Shown: in pieces, positions 56,431 through 64,000 of the stretch
Position numbering within the stretch: position 1 is the stretch's first letter
Layout: each line of letters begins with the position of its first letter
Assembly: GCA_030430845.1 (NCBI GenBank)
Contig: JAUIKE010000026.1
Span: forward strand, 1 to 64,000
Length of the DNA stretch: 64,000 nucleotides
DNA from: Bacteroidia bacterium
GTDB taxonomy: Bacteria; Bacteroidota; Bacteroidia; Chitinophagales; Saprospiraceae
Direction: 5' to 3'
Made by a program: the position numbers and the translations under genes
The notes under the pieces: model-generated
Databases searched by the model: none
Told to the model about the DNA's origin: nothing
What the model saw: only the letters and a program-made list of their open reading frames with translations

Positions 56431-57678
56431 GTGAAAAAAAAGAAACCTACTCTTTTTGTTGTCTTCTTCATTTCCCTATTATCAACTTACGTTAAAGCCC
56501 AGCCAGACCACTCTCTGATCAATGACTGGAACCGCCTGACTTACCAACTTGCCTATGAGCACGATCAATTTTACTCCTTCATAGGCATTCGTACGCTCAC
56601 TATGACTCACCTGGCCATTCACAACGCCTTAAACGCCATTGATCCTCAATTTGAAACCTATGCATTTAAGGCTCAGAACAAAAAGGCCGATCCAGTTGCA
56701 GCCGTATGCGAAGCAGCTTCCCAGGTTTTAGTTAAGGCCTACCCCAACAGAGAAGACACCATTATGCTTGTCTATTACAATTGGATGCATCCCCTTCCGG
56801 ATAACAAGCAGAAGACGGAAGGGGAAAAACTCGGAAGAGCAATCGGCCAAAGCATCCTCGAGCTGAGGCAAGGCGATGGCCATGAGAAGCAAGGCGACTA
56901 CACCCCCATGACCAAGCCAGGTGACTATCAGTATACTCCCGGCTGGGACGGCTGGGTGCTCAAGCCGGATTTTGACTTCGCCCGCCCTTTTTGCCTGGAT
57001 AGTGTTACACAGTTCCGTTCTCCTCAACCTCCTTCACTGGATAGCGAAACCTACCTTCAATCATTTAGGGAGGTAAAAGCTTATGGAAAAAAGGACAGCG
57101 AGGTACGCTCCAAAGATCAAACCAACTACGCCCATTGGTGGGCCGAATTCGCCGAACACAGCTGGAACCGAATCGGCCGAATCGCTTCAGCGGAGCATAA
57201 GCTGGATGCCTGGCACGCAGCCCGAATGTTTGCATTGATCAATATGAATATCTACGACATCTATTTGGCTTCTCTGGAGAGCAAATATTTCTACGATACC
57301 TGGCGGCCCTACACCGCCATCCGAGAGGCTGATGCAGATGGTCATCCTCAAACAACAGCCGATCAAAATTGGGAGCCGGAAATGCTCACACCTCCATGGC
57401 CGGAGTATCCATCAGCACATGCGGCTGTTGGTAGTGGTGGAGCCGAGATATTAACGCATGTATTCGGGACGCCAGATATTTCTTTTAGCATGACATCCAC
57501 TTCCGCACTACCGGATGCTCCCATTAGGACCTACAATAATCTCGATCGGGCAGCCGATGATTGTGCTGATTCAAGGATTATGAATGGCTATCATTTTCGT
57601 TTTGCTACGGAGGAAGGGAAGGCACAAGGGAGGAAAATTGCGAGGTATATTTGGAGAAATTATTTGAGAGCGAAGTAG
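56431..57678 (+). CDS. Secreted vanadium-dependent haloperoxidase/PAP2-family protein
   Basis: 415 residues from a GTG at 56431; a TTG at 56404 lies inside the probable -7 box CATCTTTG (56399-56406) and is rejected as a start. Signal peptide ~1-24 (ending VKAQP). PAP2/vanadate-site motifs are present: KYFYDTWRPYTAIRE (Lys/Arg-Pro), YPSAHAAVGSGGAEIL (PSAH) and SRIMNGYHFRFATEEG (SRxxxGxHF). It could oxidise halides with peroxide or act as an acid phosphatase; sequence alone does not decide. It ends at an ACATGTCATGT element. Confidence 0.9.
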   Translation: MKKKKPTLFVVFFISLLSTYVKAQPDHSLINDWNRLTYQLAYEHDQFYSFIGIRTLTMTHLAIHNALNAIDPQFETYAFKAQNKKADPVAAVCEAASQVLVKAYPNREDTIMLVYYNWMHPLPDNKQKTEGEKLGRAIGQSILELRQGDGHEKQGDYTPMTKPGDYQYTPGWDGWVLKPDFDFARPFCLDSVTQFRSPQPPSLDSETYLQSFREVKAYGKKDSEVRSKDQTNYAHWWAEFAEHSWNRIGRIASAEHKLDAWHAARMFALINMNIYDIYLASLESKYFYDTWRPYTAIREADADGHPQTTADQNWEPEMLTPPWPEYPSAHAAVGSGGAEILTHVFGTPDISFSMTSTSALPDAPIRTYNNLDRAADDCADSRIMNGYHFRFATEEGKAQGRKIARYIWRNYLRAK

Positions 57679-57799
57679 ACATGTCATATCTAGACATGAC
57701 ATGTTTGCTTTGAAAGGACATGTCATGTGGTTTTTAACATTGATAATCAGCCATATAGGTTCAATAATCAGGACATGACATGTCTAGACATGTCATGTC
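57678..57799. repeat. ACATGTCATGT palindromic element, copy 3
   Basis: A degenerate hairpin at about 57678-57705, GGACATGTCATGT at 57717-57728, TTTAACATTGATAATCA, and a perfect 12-bp hairpin at 57772-57799 (loop CTAG). It spans the whole gap between the convergent stops of the haloperoxidase-like gene and the TetR gene, touching both stop codons. Confidence 0.85.
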
Positions 57800-58368
57800 T
57801 AAACAAACAGCCCTAACTGCTTCTTCAATAGCCCCATATAATGATCAATAATTTCCTCCTTCGACTTATCTGTAAAACTAATAGAGGCCTCCATCATCCA
57901 AAAACGACCGAATAAGGTGATAAATGAAATCAAAAACTCAATATCTCCCTCTGCAAGCTTTAACTCCCCAGCCTTCGCCAGGTCGGTATAGATCCGATGA
58001 AAAAACTTTCGCCGCTTTTCTTCTATCGACAGATAGTCAAAATGCTTTTTAATGACCTGATTGATCTCATCATGCCCCAGAAAAACTCCGCGATAACGAT
58101 ACTGATTTTCCATTATTTGCCGAAAAGTGCCCAGAAAACGGCCCAGAGAGGCCCTGCCTTCAAAGTATTCTTCATACCTCGCATCATTGGCCATCCTGAT
58201 CTGGCTCAGCAATTCCATGATCAAGTCCTCCTTTTTGGGAAAATGATACGACAAGTTTCCTACACTGATATCTAACGAACGAGCAATTTCCCGGACTCCC
58301 ACCTGACTTAGCCCACGCTCATTAAATAGTCGCAGCGCTTCTTTGAGAATTTTGTCTTTGGTCTTCAT
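57799..58368 (-). CDS. TetR/AcrR-family repressor
   Basis: 189 residues. N-terminal helix-turn-helix ~4-50: KILKEALRLFNERGLSQVG, VREIARSLDISVGNLSYHFP, KKEDLIMELL, the TetR pattern. The C-terminal helical ligand-binding domain is not specific. It is divergent from the cupin gene, and the 100-bp spacer carries two operator-like palindromes, so it likely represses itself and the cupin gene. Confidence 0.93.
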   Translation of the reverse strand: MKTKDKILKEALRLFNERGLSQVGVREIARSLDISVGNLSYHFPKKEDLIMELLSQIRMANDARYEEYFEGRASLGRFLGTFRQIMENQYRYRGVFLGHDEINQVIKKHFDYLSIEEKRRKFFHRIYTDLAKAGELKLAEGDIEFLISFITLFGRFWMMEASISFTDKSKEEIIDHYMGLLKKQLGLFV

Positions 58369-58376
58369 TAAAAAAA

Positions 58377-58430
58377 TTTAGCACAATGTACTAAAAATAT
58401 TTGCAAAACTTAGTACAATGTACTAAGTTT
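58377..58430. promoter_or_regulatory. Two TetR-type operators in the tetR/cupin spacer
   Basis: Operator 2 (58406-58430) is a palindrome with 12-bp arms around CTTAGTACAATGTACTAAG. Operator 1 (58377-58395) is TTTAGCACAATGTACTAAA with one mismatch in symmetry. Their centres are 32 bp apart, about three helix turns. They match the usual self-regulated TetR layout. Confidence 0.75.
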
Positions 58431-58467
58431 GAAATTAAGACATTTGAATAACCAAAACTCAAGGACT

Positions 58468-59010
58468 ATGAAAAACATCAAATTGCCTCATACCATAGAT
58501 AATAATTGCGGAGAAAAGCTGACCTTTCTGGAAATTGTTGAAGAAAGCGGTAAAGAAAAACTGCTGACCAGAGGAGAAGTGGAGCCCAATTGCGGCCCTC
58601 CTATGCATGTGCATTTCAAACAAGATGAGTACCTGGAAGTTAAATCAGGTAAAATGGGTTATCAAATCCTGGGGGAAGAACCTAAATATGCGGAAGTTGG
58701 AGAAAGCGCACTTTTTACACAAGGCACTCCCCATCGCTTCTGGAATGCGGGAGAGGGCCTGCTGGTCGTTGAAGGTTGGGTAACACCACCGAACACCTTA
58801 GTATTTTTCTTGTCGACTCTTTATGACGCTCAGAAAAAGTCAGGATCCCTGGTTCCCGAAGCTTTTGACGGCGCTTACCTGGTTACTAAATTTAAGGATG
58901 AGTATGATGTGCTGAATATCCCTCCTTTTGTAAAAAAAGTAATTATGCCGGTGACGGTATTTTTTGGAAAAATATTAGGCAAGTATCGGCATTTTAGAAA
59001 TGCAGCTTAG
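58468..59010 (+). CDS. Cupin-domain protein controlled by TetR
   Basis: 180 residues from the ATG at 58468, which follows the operators; a TTG at 58429 overlaps operator 2 and is unlikely. The cupin core has GPPMHVHFKQDEYLEVKSGK (metal-type H-x-H-x(4)-E pattern) and FTQGTPHRFWNAGEG (second motif His). The C-terminal ~60 residues include a hydrophobic stretch VIMPVTVFFGKIL that may associate with membrane. It is probably a small-molecule-binding or dioxygenase-type protein; the function is unknown. Confidence 0.88.
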   Translation: MKNIKLPHTIDNNCGEKLTFLEIVEESGKEKLLTRGEVEPNCGPPMHVHFKQDEYLEVKSGKMGYQILGEEPKYAEVGESALFTQGTPHRFWNAGEGLLVVEGWVTPPNTLVFFLSTLYDAQKKSGSLVPEAFDGAYLVTKFKDEYDVLNIPPFVKKVIMPVTVFFGKILGKYRHFRNAA

Positions 59011-59023
59011 AATTGAAGTTGTA

Positions 59024-59057
59024 TAAGAGAAAAAGGCCGTGCGGCCTTTTTCTCTTA
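59024..59057. terminator. Convergent terminator after the cupin gene
   Basis: A perfect 16-bp stem TAAGAGAAAAAGGCCG with loop TG, followed by A/T runs. It lies between the cupin stop and the convergent stop at 59064. Confidence 0.85.
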
Positions 59058-59063
59058 AAAAAA

Positions 59064-62000
59064 TTACTTTTCATTAATCAAACCTCCGGGGCTCTCCTCC
59101 ATTTCCTTCATTTTCCCCGCTTTCCAGGACTCAAATTTCTTCAGTACCGTTTCCAGCTTTCCGTGCAGCTCGTCATAGACCTCTACGAAAGAATCCGACG
59201 GTTTAAAGTCGCCGATAGCTCCGCTGGTACCCACATAAGACAACTTACTCGCCAGCTTGGTAGGGAAGCGCACAAAATCCTGGCCCGTTCCGGTGTACTT
59301 GATCTGGATCAGCTCATTCTCCAACTCCATCAATTCTTGATGTAATGAATCCACCAGCTTAATTTCGGACGGCGCTTTTTTGGCCGCCTTCATGATCTCC
59401 TTCCGATCGAGCAACTGCCGGCGCATGCGCTCCATTTCATTGACGGATTTCGCCAGGTCGTTCATGTCCTCATACACCTTTTTCAAAAACATTTGCTGTG
59501 CTTCAATATCCGCCATCGTACCTTCCGAATGAGGGTCTTTTATGACTTTTAAAGGCTGCGTCTGAGTTTGATCTCCGGCTATCAGGTGAACCTGATAATC
59601 ACCAGGAGGCAACAACAACGACAGCTGAGCCGCAGGCGTGATCACCGCATCGCGCGTGCGATCTTCTTTCATCGGAAACCAATCTGCATACCTCGGCTTG
59701 GTACGCATGACAATCTTTTCTGTAGACTCTCCTCGCAGATCCCAGAAGACGCGATTGAGGCCTGCCTTGGGCTTCTGCTGCATAGTCCGAACCGTATCCC
59801 CAGCTACATTTGTAATGGCAAGGGATACCTTCGTTTTTTCATCCACTTCCTTCATCCAATAGTGTAAAGAAGCACCGTAGGTGGGATCCTGTCCACTGGA
59901 GGCTTCCGGGAAAAATTGCATGGTCATGGTTACGGGATGGAAGCGATAAGCGTCCCTGGGTTTGAATAGATGAGCGCCTTTGTTAGCCACGGCAGGTTCC
60001 ATCTGCTGTAAAGGTGTAATGTCGTCCAAAATCCAAACACCTCTTCCGTAGGTCCCCAAAACCAGGTCGTTGTAATGCTCAGGAATATCGATCCAGTAGT
60101 AAGGTGTGGGCGGCAAATTGGTCATGAGCGACTGCCAGTTGGCGCCGTCGTCAAATGAAACGTATAACTCACTTTCCGTACCGAGGTACAACAAGCCTTC
60201 CCGAACCGGGTCCTCGCGCACGCAACGTGTATAATTCAAATTGTTATCGGTGATCCCCTTGGTGATCTTCGTCCAGGTTTTCCCGTAATCCTCCGTTTTA
60301 TATACATACGGCTTAAAGTTGCCGACCTGGTGGAATTCAATGGTCACATAAGCCTTACCAGCATCCCACTTCGAGGCATCAATGTTGCGCACTACCCCAT
60401 ACTTTGGAAGATTCGGGATGTTTTTTGTCACATCTGTCCAGCTTTCTCCACCATCGCGACTCAGCTGCACCAAACCGTCATTGGTACCGGCCCATAGCAC
60501 GCCTTCCTGCACAGGTGATTCGTCAAAGGCATAGATGACATTGAAGAATTCTACATTGATGTTATCTCCGGTCAAACCACCGGAAAAGCCTTGCTTGCTT
60601 TTGTCATTCAGCGTCAGGTCGGGGCTAATGATCTCCCAAGTCTGACCGCCGTTCGTTGTGCGATGCACCACCTGACTGGTCACATAAACCGTGTTATGAT
60701 CATGTGGAGAGATCAAGAGCGGGAAGGTCCATTGGAAACGATACTTTACGCCGTCGGCAGGTGTACCGTTCGAATTATCGGGCCAGACATCCACCTGTCG
60801 GTATTGCTTCGTTTTTTCGTTAAACCGCGTCACAATCCCGCCGATCGGCCCTAAACCGGATGCACTTGACCATACAATGTCCGGATTCTCCGGATCGGGC
60901 GTAGCAAAGCCACTTTCTCCGCCGCCAACATCATACCACATCCCGGAATGGATCATGCCGGGCCCAAAAATTCCGCCAACACGACTATTACTCGGCCCTT
61001 TCATGGATGGGCCGTCCTGGCGGTTGGTCAACACATTGTATGGGACCTTGTTATCCGTCGTAACATGATACAACTGAGCCACCGGCAGGAAGCTACGCAG
61101 CCAGGACTTACCTCGGTTTTGTGAGATCGAGATCCCTCCGTCTCCTACCACGGCCATACGGTTTCCATTAGTAGGGTCAATCCACATTTCATGATGATCC
61201 CAGTTGGGGCCGGATAGTGGGCTGGCCGGCGCTTCGATGCTTTTGCCGCCATCAATACTGGTAGAAAAACTGGCCGCGATGAAATACACCTCATGCGGGT
61301 TATCCGGCGAGGCAGCTACACGCGTGTAGTAGGCCTGACGGCCGCCCAGATCTCGATTAGAGTTAACTAATCGGAAACTTTTCCCATTATCGTCTGAACG
61401 CCAAAGCTCACCGGATTCGGTGGGTTCGCCTTCGCCTTCGTAGGGCGCTCCGTCACCCGTTTCGATAAGGGCATAAACGCGGTCGGGCTTGGCAGGCGTC
61501 ATGGCCAGGGCTATCTTCCCAACGGGCCCCTTGGGTAGTCCGTTCCCTTCCAGTTTTTTCCAGGTATTCCCTCCATCCATGGACATGTGAACGCCCGAGC
61601 CCGGGCCGCCGCTGGTTCGTTTCCAGGTTTTCAGATCCAGCTGCCAGGTACCGGCAAAGAGGATGCGAGGGTTATCGGGATCCATGACGATGTCGGAAGC
61701 TCCCGTGTTTTCATCTACAAAAAGGACATGCTCCCAGGTGTTGCCGCCATCCGTTGACTTAAAAATACCGCGGTCCTTTTGGGGAGCATAACTATGCCCG
61801 AGCGCAGCAGCATAAACGATGTCTTCATTATCGGGATGCACCAGCACCCGACTGATGCGGCCGGTGTTTTCCAGGCCGATATTCGTCCAGGTTTCGCCCC
61901 CATCGATGGATTTGTACATACCGTTACCGATAGACACATTAGAGCGAATGAAGCTTTCGCCCGTACCCACGTACACCACCTGCGGATTGGAAGGCGCTAT

Positions 62001-62270
62001 GGCGATAGAGCCGATGGAATGCACGTTTTGTTTGTCAAAAACGGGCCTCCAATTGAGTCCACCGTCGGTTGTTTTCCATACGCCCCCACTAGCTGCACCC
62101 ACAATATAGGTCAGCGGGTCGCCCGGAATGCCCGAAACGGAATTAAGCCGGTTGCCGATGGGGCCGATGTGTCGAAATTTTAGCTGATCAACAGCTCCTT
62201 TTTCGAGGGTCTGGGCCGGCAGTTGGAAAACCAGCAGGGAAATAAACAGGAGAAGGATTGTTTTTTTCAT
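59064..62270 (-). CDS. Secreted BNR/sortilin-like propeller protein
   Basis: 1,068 residues from the ATG at 62270 (signal MKKTILLLFISLLVFQLPAQ); an ATG at 62291 adds seven residues. Many Asp-box repeats of the S/T-x-D-x-G-x-T-W type are present (TTDGGLNWRPVF, SIDGGETWTNIG, STDGGNTWEHVL, TTNGGQTWEIIS, SRDGGESWTDVT, KTEDYGKTWTKI), forming one or two ten-bladed sortilin/VPS10-like propellers (~30-760). A beta domain and a C-terminal coiled-coil segment (~950-1068) follow. There is no T9SS domain at the C-terminus. Glycoside hydrolase activity is often annotated for relatives but cannot be supported here. Confidence 0.9.
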   Translation of the reverse strand: MKKTILLLFISLLVFQLPAQTLEKGAVDQLKFRHIGPIGNRLNSVSGIPGDPLTYIVGAASGGVWKTTDGGLNWRPVFDKQNVHSIGSIAIAPSNPQVVYVGTGESFIRSNVSIGNGMYKSIDGGETWTNIGLENTGRISRVLVHPDNEDIVYAAALGHSYAPQKDRGIFKSTDGGNTWEHVLFVDENTGASDIVMDPDNPRILFAGTWQLDLKTWKRTSGGPGSGVHMSMDGGNTWKKLEGNGLPKGPVGKIALAMTPAKPDRVYALIETGDGAPYEGEGEPTESGELWRSDDNGKSFRLVNSNRDLGGRQAYYTRVAASPDNPHEVYFIAASFSTSIDGGKSIEAPASPLSGPNWDHHEMWIDPTNGNRMAVVGDGGISISQNRGKSWLRSFLPVAQLYHVTTDNKVPYNVLTNRQDGPSMKGPSNSRVGGIFGPGMIHSGMWYDVGGGESGFATPDPENPDIVWSSASGLGPIGGIVTRFNEKTKQYRQVDVWPDNSNGTPADGVKYRFQWTFPLLISPHDHNTVYVTSQVVHRTTNGGQTWEIISPDLTLNDKSKQGFSGGLTGDNINVEFFNVIYAFDESPVQEGVLWAGTNDGLVQLSRDGGESWTDVTKNIPNLPKYGVVRNIDASKWDAGKAYVTIEFHQVGNFKPYVYKTEDYGKTWTKITKGITDNNLNYTRCVREDPVREGLLYLGTESELYVSFDDGANWQSLMTNLPPTPYYWIDIPEHYNDLVLGTYGRGVWILDDITPLQQMEPAVANKGAHLFKPRDAYRFHPVTMTMQFFPEASSGQDPTYGASLHYWMKEVDEKTKVSLAITNVAGDTVRTMQQKPKAGLNRVFWDLRGESTEKIVMRTKPRYADWFPMKEDRTRDAVITPAAQLSLLLPPGDYQVHLIAGDQTQTQPLKVIKDPHSEGTMADIEAQQMFLKKVYEDMNDLAKSVNEMERMRRQLLDRKEIMKAAKKAPSEIKLVDSLHQELMELENELIQIKYTGTGQDFVRFPTKLASKLSYVGTSGAIGDFKPSDSFVEVYDELHGKLETVLKKFESWKAGKMKEMEESPGGLINEK

Positions 62271-62596
62271 ACTAATTTTTTTGAGAGGCATCGATCCTGG
62301 CTCGCTTTTTTGCAGTTATATAAAAAAGCCTGGAAAGATGGTGATTAATGAAGCGGCACAATAAACCGGAGTGAACGAAACTCGAGTGTGCCCTTGAATT
62401 TCCAGTATGAAAGTTACTGTTTTTTAAGATTTAAATTAAAAATTCATTTGCAACAATATTCCACTCCATTGCAACAATAACTGAGGCATGTAGCAAAATT
62501 TACTTTCATATTTGTATACATAAGATTATTGCTATTGGAAGCTCCAGGGGTTTCACCAACAATATTCTGCAAACGGTCAAAAAAAACAAATCCACT
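62271..62596. other. Divergent spacer upstream of the BNR protein and FAD-domain gene
   Basis: 326 bp without a gene. A CATATTTGTATAC box at about 62507-62519 could be a -7 element for the plus-strand gene. A direct repeat TTGCAACAATA/TTGCAACAATAA occurs at about 62448-62482. Confidence 0.4.
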
Positions 62597-63232
62597 ATGA
62601 AAGCGAATGCCTTTTTTTCTTCTTTTATGTCTTCCCCAGCTAAAACAGCCGGCAAAAAGAGAATCAGACCTTCTTTTGAGCTGAGTTTTGTGAAGAACCT
62701 CCCCTTCAAAAAAAGGAACGGTCGGATTCATTATACGCCTGAGTTTTCTTTGTTTCCCAGAAGTGCGGAAGAACTGGTAGGAGCCATGCGTTTTGCTGCC
62801 CAAAGCAGGAAAAAAGTGACCTTCGTTTCTCAGGGATATTCTTCCTCTAATATGACGCCGGTAGCAGATGTGTTAGTCTATCTTCAGGACCTAAAAAGGG
62901 TCAATATTGATGCCAGGCAGGTAAGCAAACCGCTTCTGATCCTGGAAACGGGAGCGACTTTAAAGGATATCGAAAATATTTTAAGAGCCTCGAAATATAA
63001 CCTCCAGCTCCATTTTAATGTAGGTAACAACCGCATGGGACCTAAATCAGCCACCAGTTTGTTCGAATTCATTCGCTCCAACCCGAAAGCACTTCGCCTC
63101 GTAGAATGGATTGAGCGAGTAGACGCCAACGGACAGCTTCGAAGATTGGACGTAAGTAGTAATCCGCGCGAGGCCGCGCTGATGGTGGGTAAGGCCGGGG
63201 TAGTCTATAGAATGGGGGTTAAGTTAAGTTAG
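62597..63232 (+). CDS. Stand-alone FAD-binding (PCMH-like) domain protein
   Basis: 211 residues. Residues ~45-130 match the start of FAD_binding_4/PCMH oxidoreductases: FPRSAEELVGAMRFAAQSRK, KKVTFVSQGYSSSNM, VLVYLQDLKRVNIDARQ, LLILETGATLKDIENILRAS. The C-terminal half follows the second PCMH subdomain loosely. The substrate-binding half (usually another 200+ residues) is absent, and the N-terminus has a basic, non-signal leader. It may be a truncated oxidoreductase or a binding protein. It ends in a convergent terminator. Confidence 0.65.
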   Translation: MKANAFFSSFMSSPAKTAGKKRIRPSFELSFVKNLPFKKRNGRIHYTPEFSLFPRSAEELVGAMRFAAQSRKKVTFVSQGYSSSNMTPVADVLVYLQDLKRVNIDARQVSKPLLILETGATLKDIENILRASKYNLQLHFNVGNNRMGPKSATSLFEFIRSNPKALRLVEWIERVDANGQLRRLDVSSNPREAALMVGKAGVVYRMGVKLS

Positions 63233-63233
63233 T

Positions 63234-63274
63234 AAACAAAAAATCCTGCCGCGACGCGGCAGGATTTTTTGTTT
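63234..63274. terminator. Convergent 19-bp hairpin
   Basis: A perfect stem AAACAAAAAATCCTGCCGC with loop GAC, T/A-flanked on both sides, filling the gap between the stops at 63232 and 63275. Confidence 0.9.
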
Positions 63275-64000
63275 CTAGTCCACCGACTTCACAAAATCCT
63301 CAAACATCTTCACTATTTTCTTCGTCCCTTCCACATCATCATACGTCAGGCAATCGAAGCCCCGGCCGAGTTTATGATTGCTCGTACCGGGAATGCTGAG
63401 CGGCCGGGAATGCAGGATGGATACTAGTCGGTTGTTTTGAAAAACCAGGCCGATGCGCCACATGGGCGATGGATCCTCAATCCAATTTTCGTAATTGTAA
63501 TAAAGGGTATAGCCATCGAACTGCTCATTTTTTTCCATTCCAAAATCTTGAAAGAAAGCTTGAAACTGAGCGGTTGAGCGCTCGCTACCGAGCGTTTTTA
63601 TGTAGTCGGACAATACATTTTCGATGATGGTTACCGGCTTGACATTGTCTTTATGGGTATAGCCGATCAGTTCGGCCCAGCCTTGTGTACCGTCGGAACT
63701 GATATATACCTTCATATCTGCTTTGATTTCGCCCACTTCTTTTCCGTCGAGTTTGATTTTTTGGCCTTTTTTAAGTTCCATCGTCCCTACCTCCGTTTGC
63801 TCCACATCCATCAGCAGTCCGATCTTATACCAATCGTTTTTTAGGGGAGTGCAGCTCACCAGGGTATGGTCATCTAGGGAAAAAAGCAGTTCTCCGTTGA
63901 TCGATTCCCGGATATTGGCGGGCCCGTCGATGCGTTCGCCGAGTGTAGGATTCGAAGACTTGGCCTGCGGAGCCTGATTCGTCGGCGCTGTTGTAGGATT
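63275..64000 (-). CDS. SH3-like domain protein, N-terminus outside the window
   Basis: The frame is open from the stop at 63275 through the window end, so the gene is partial at its 5' side; a GTG at 63859 lies inside the domain and is not the start. The visible 241 residues contain a Pro/Ala/Thr/Gln linker, a bacterial-SH3-like domain (ANIRESINGELLFSLDDHTL, DWYKIGLLMDVE), a segment with KADMKVYISSDGTQGWAELI, and a C-terminal globular part with YTLYYNYENW. It is probably exported, but the signal peptide is not visible. I do not recognise the rest. Confidence 0.75.
   Translation of the reverse strand, partial: NPTTAPTNQAPQAKSSNPTLGERIDGPANIRESINGELLFSLDDHTLVSCTPLKNDWYKIGLLMDVEQTEVGTMELKKGQKIKLDGKEVGEIKADMKVYISSDGTQGWAELIGYTHKDNVKPVTIIENVLSDYIKTLGSERSTAQFQAFFQDFGMEKNEQFDGYTLYYNYENWIEDPSPMWRIGLVFQNNRLVSILHSRPLSIPGTSNHKLGRGFDCLTYDDVEGTKKIVKMFEDFVKSVD

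Noticed and set aside
59013-59345. 110-codon plus-strand frame
   Set aside because: It runs through the terminator and antisense to the coiled-coil end of the BNR protein.

Overview
The window looks like a chromosome segment of a Bacteroidota bacterium, most likely in or near the Saprospiria. Pointers are a giant secreted protein with type-3 thrombospondin-like calcium repeats, a subtilase with a type IX secretion (T9SS) C-terminal domain, a propeller/Y_Y_Y-domain sensor kinase, Rho with a long charged insertion, A-rich translation starts without Shine-Dalgarno sequences, and TANNTTTG-type -7 promoter boxes. No rRNA, tRNA, CRISPR array, integrase or transposase gene was seen.

Region 1 (1-23.6 kb) is the most unusual. 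A minus-strand gene of more than 14.1 kb (at least 4,709 codons, C-terminus outside the window) encodes a modular surface protein. Upstream lie two paralogous ~500-residue helical proteins of unrecognised function. Each is followed on the same strand by a tiny ORF (31 and 29 codons) with the same C-terminal signature, D-x(n)-[IV]-D-T-I-[AG]-P. A propeller sensor kinase lies between the two paralog/peptide pairs and a divergent LuxR-type response regulator lies beside them. This is my best candidate for an undescribed system.

Region 2 (23.7-36 kb) is mostly housekeeping: a TPR protein, rpmH, frr, a zinc membrane peptidase, serS, rho, an MscS channel and a T9SS-secreted subtilase. Region 3 (36-47.9 kb) is metabolic and accessory: a Tat-signal aminotransferase, a secreted L-asparaginase, OsmC, a PLP decarboxylase, a serine hydrolase, a propeller lipoprotein, a tight AhpD-like/quinone-reductase/Crp operon, and a beta-barrel/SDR pair behind five perfectly phased 10-bp repeats.

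Region 4 (48.3-55.3 kb) is a six-gene same-strand cluster: PqqD-like protein, ATP-grasp ligase, LysA-fold decarboxylase, urea-transporter/M23-peptidase fusion, TPR/beta-barrel protein and TPR protein. It is a plausible biosynthesis-plus-envelope system. Region 5 (55.4-64 kb) holds an AraC regulator, a vanadium-haloperoxidase-like PAP2 protein, a TetR/cupin divergent pair with visible operators, a large BNR/sortilin-like secreted protein, a stand-alone FAD-binding-like domain, and an SH3-like protein cut by the window end.

Intergenic DNA is rich in structure. There are at least nine perfect stems of 11-34 bp with exactly 3-nt loops, mostly touching stop codons. There are three copies of an ACATGTCATGT palindromic element, two copies of a MITE-like element with TGGGGTTGTGTAAAAA-type ends, and two single-copy inverted-repeat elements.
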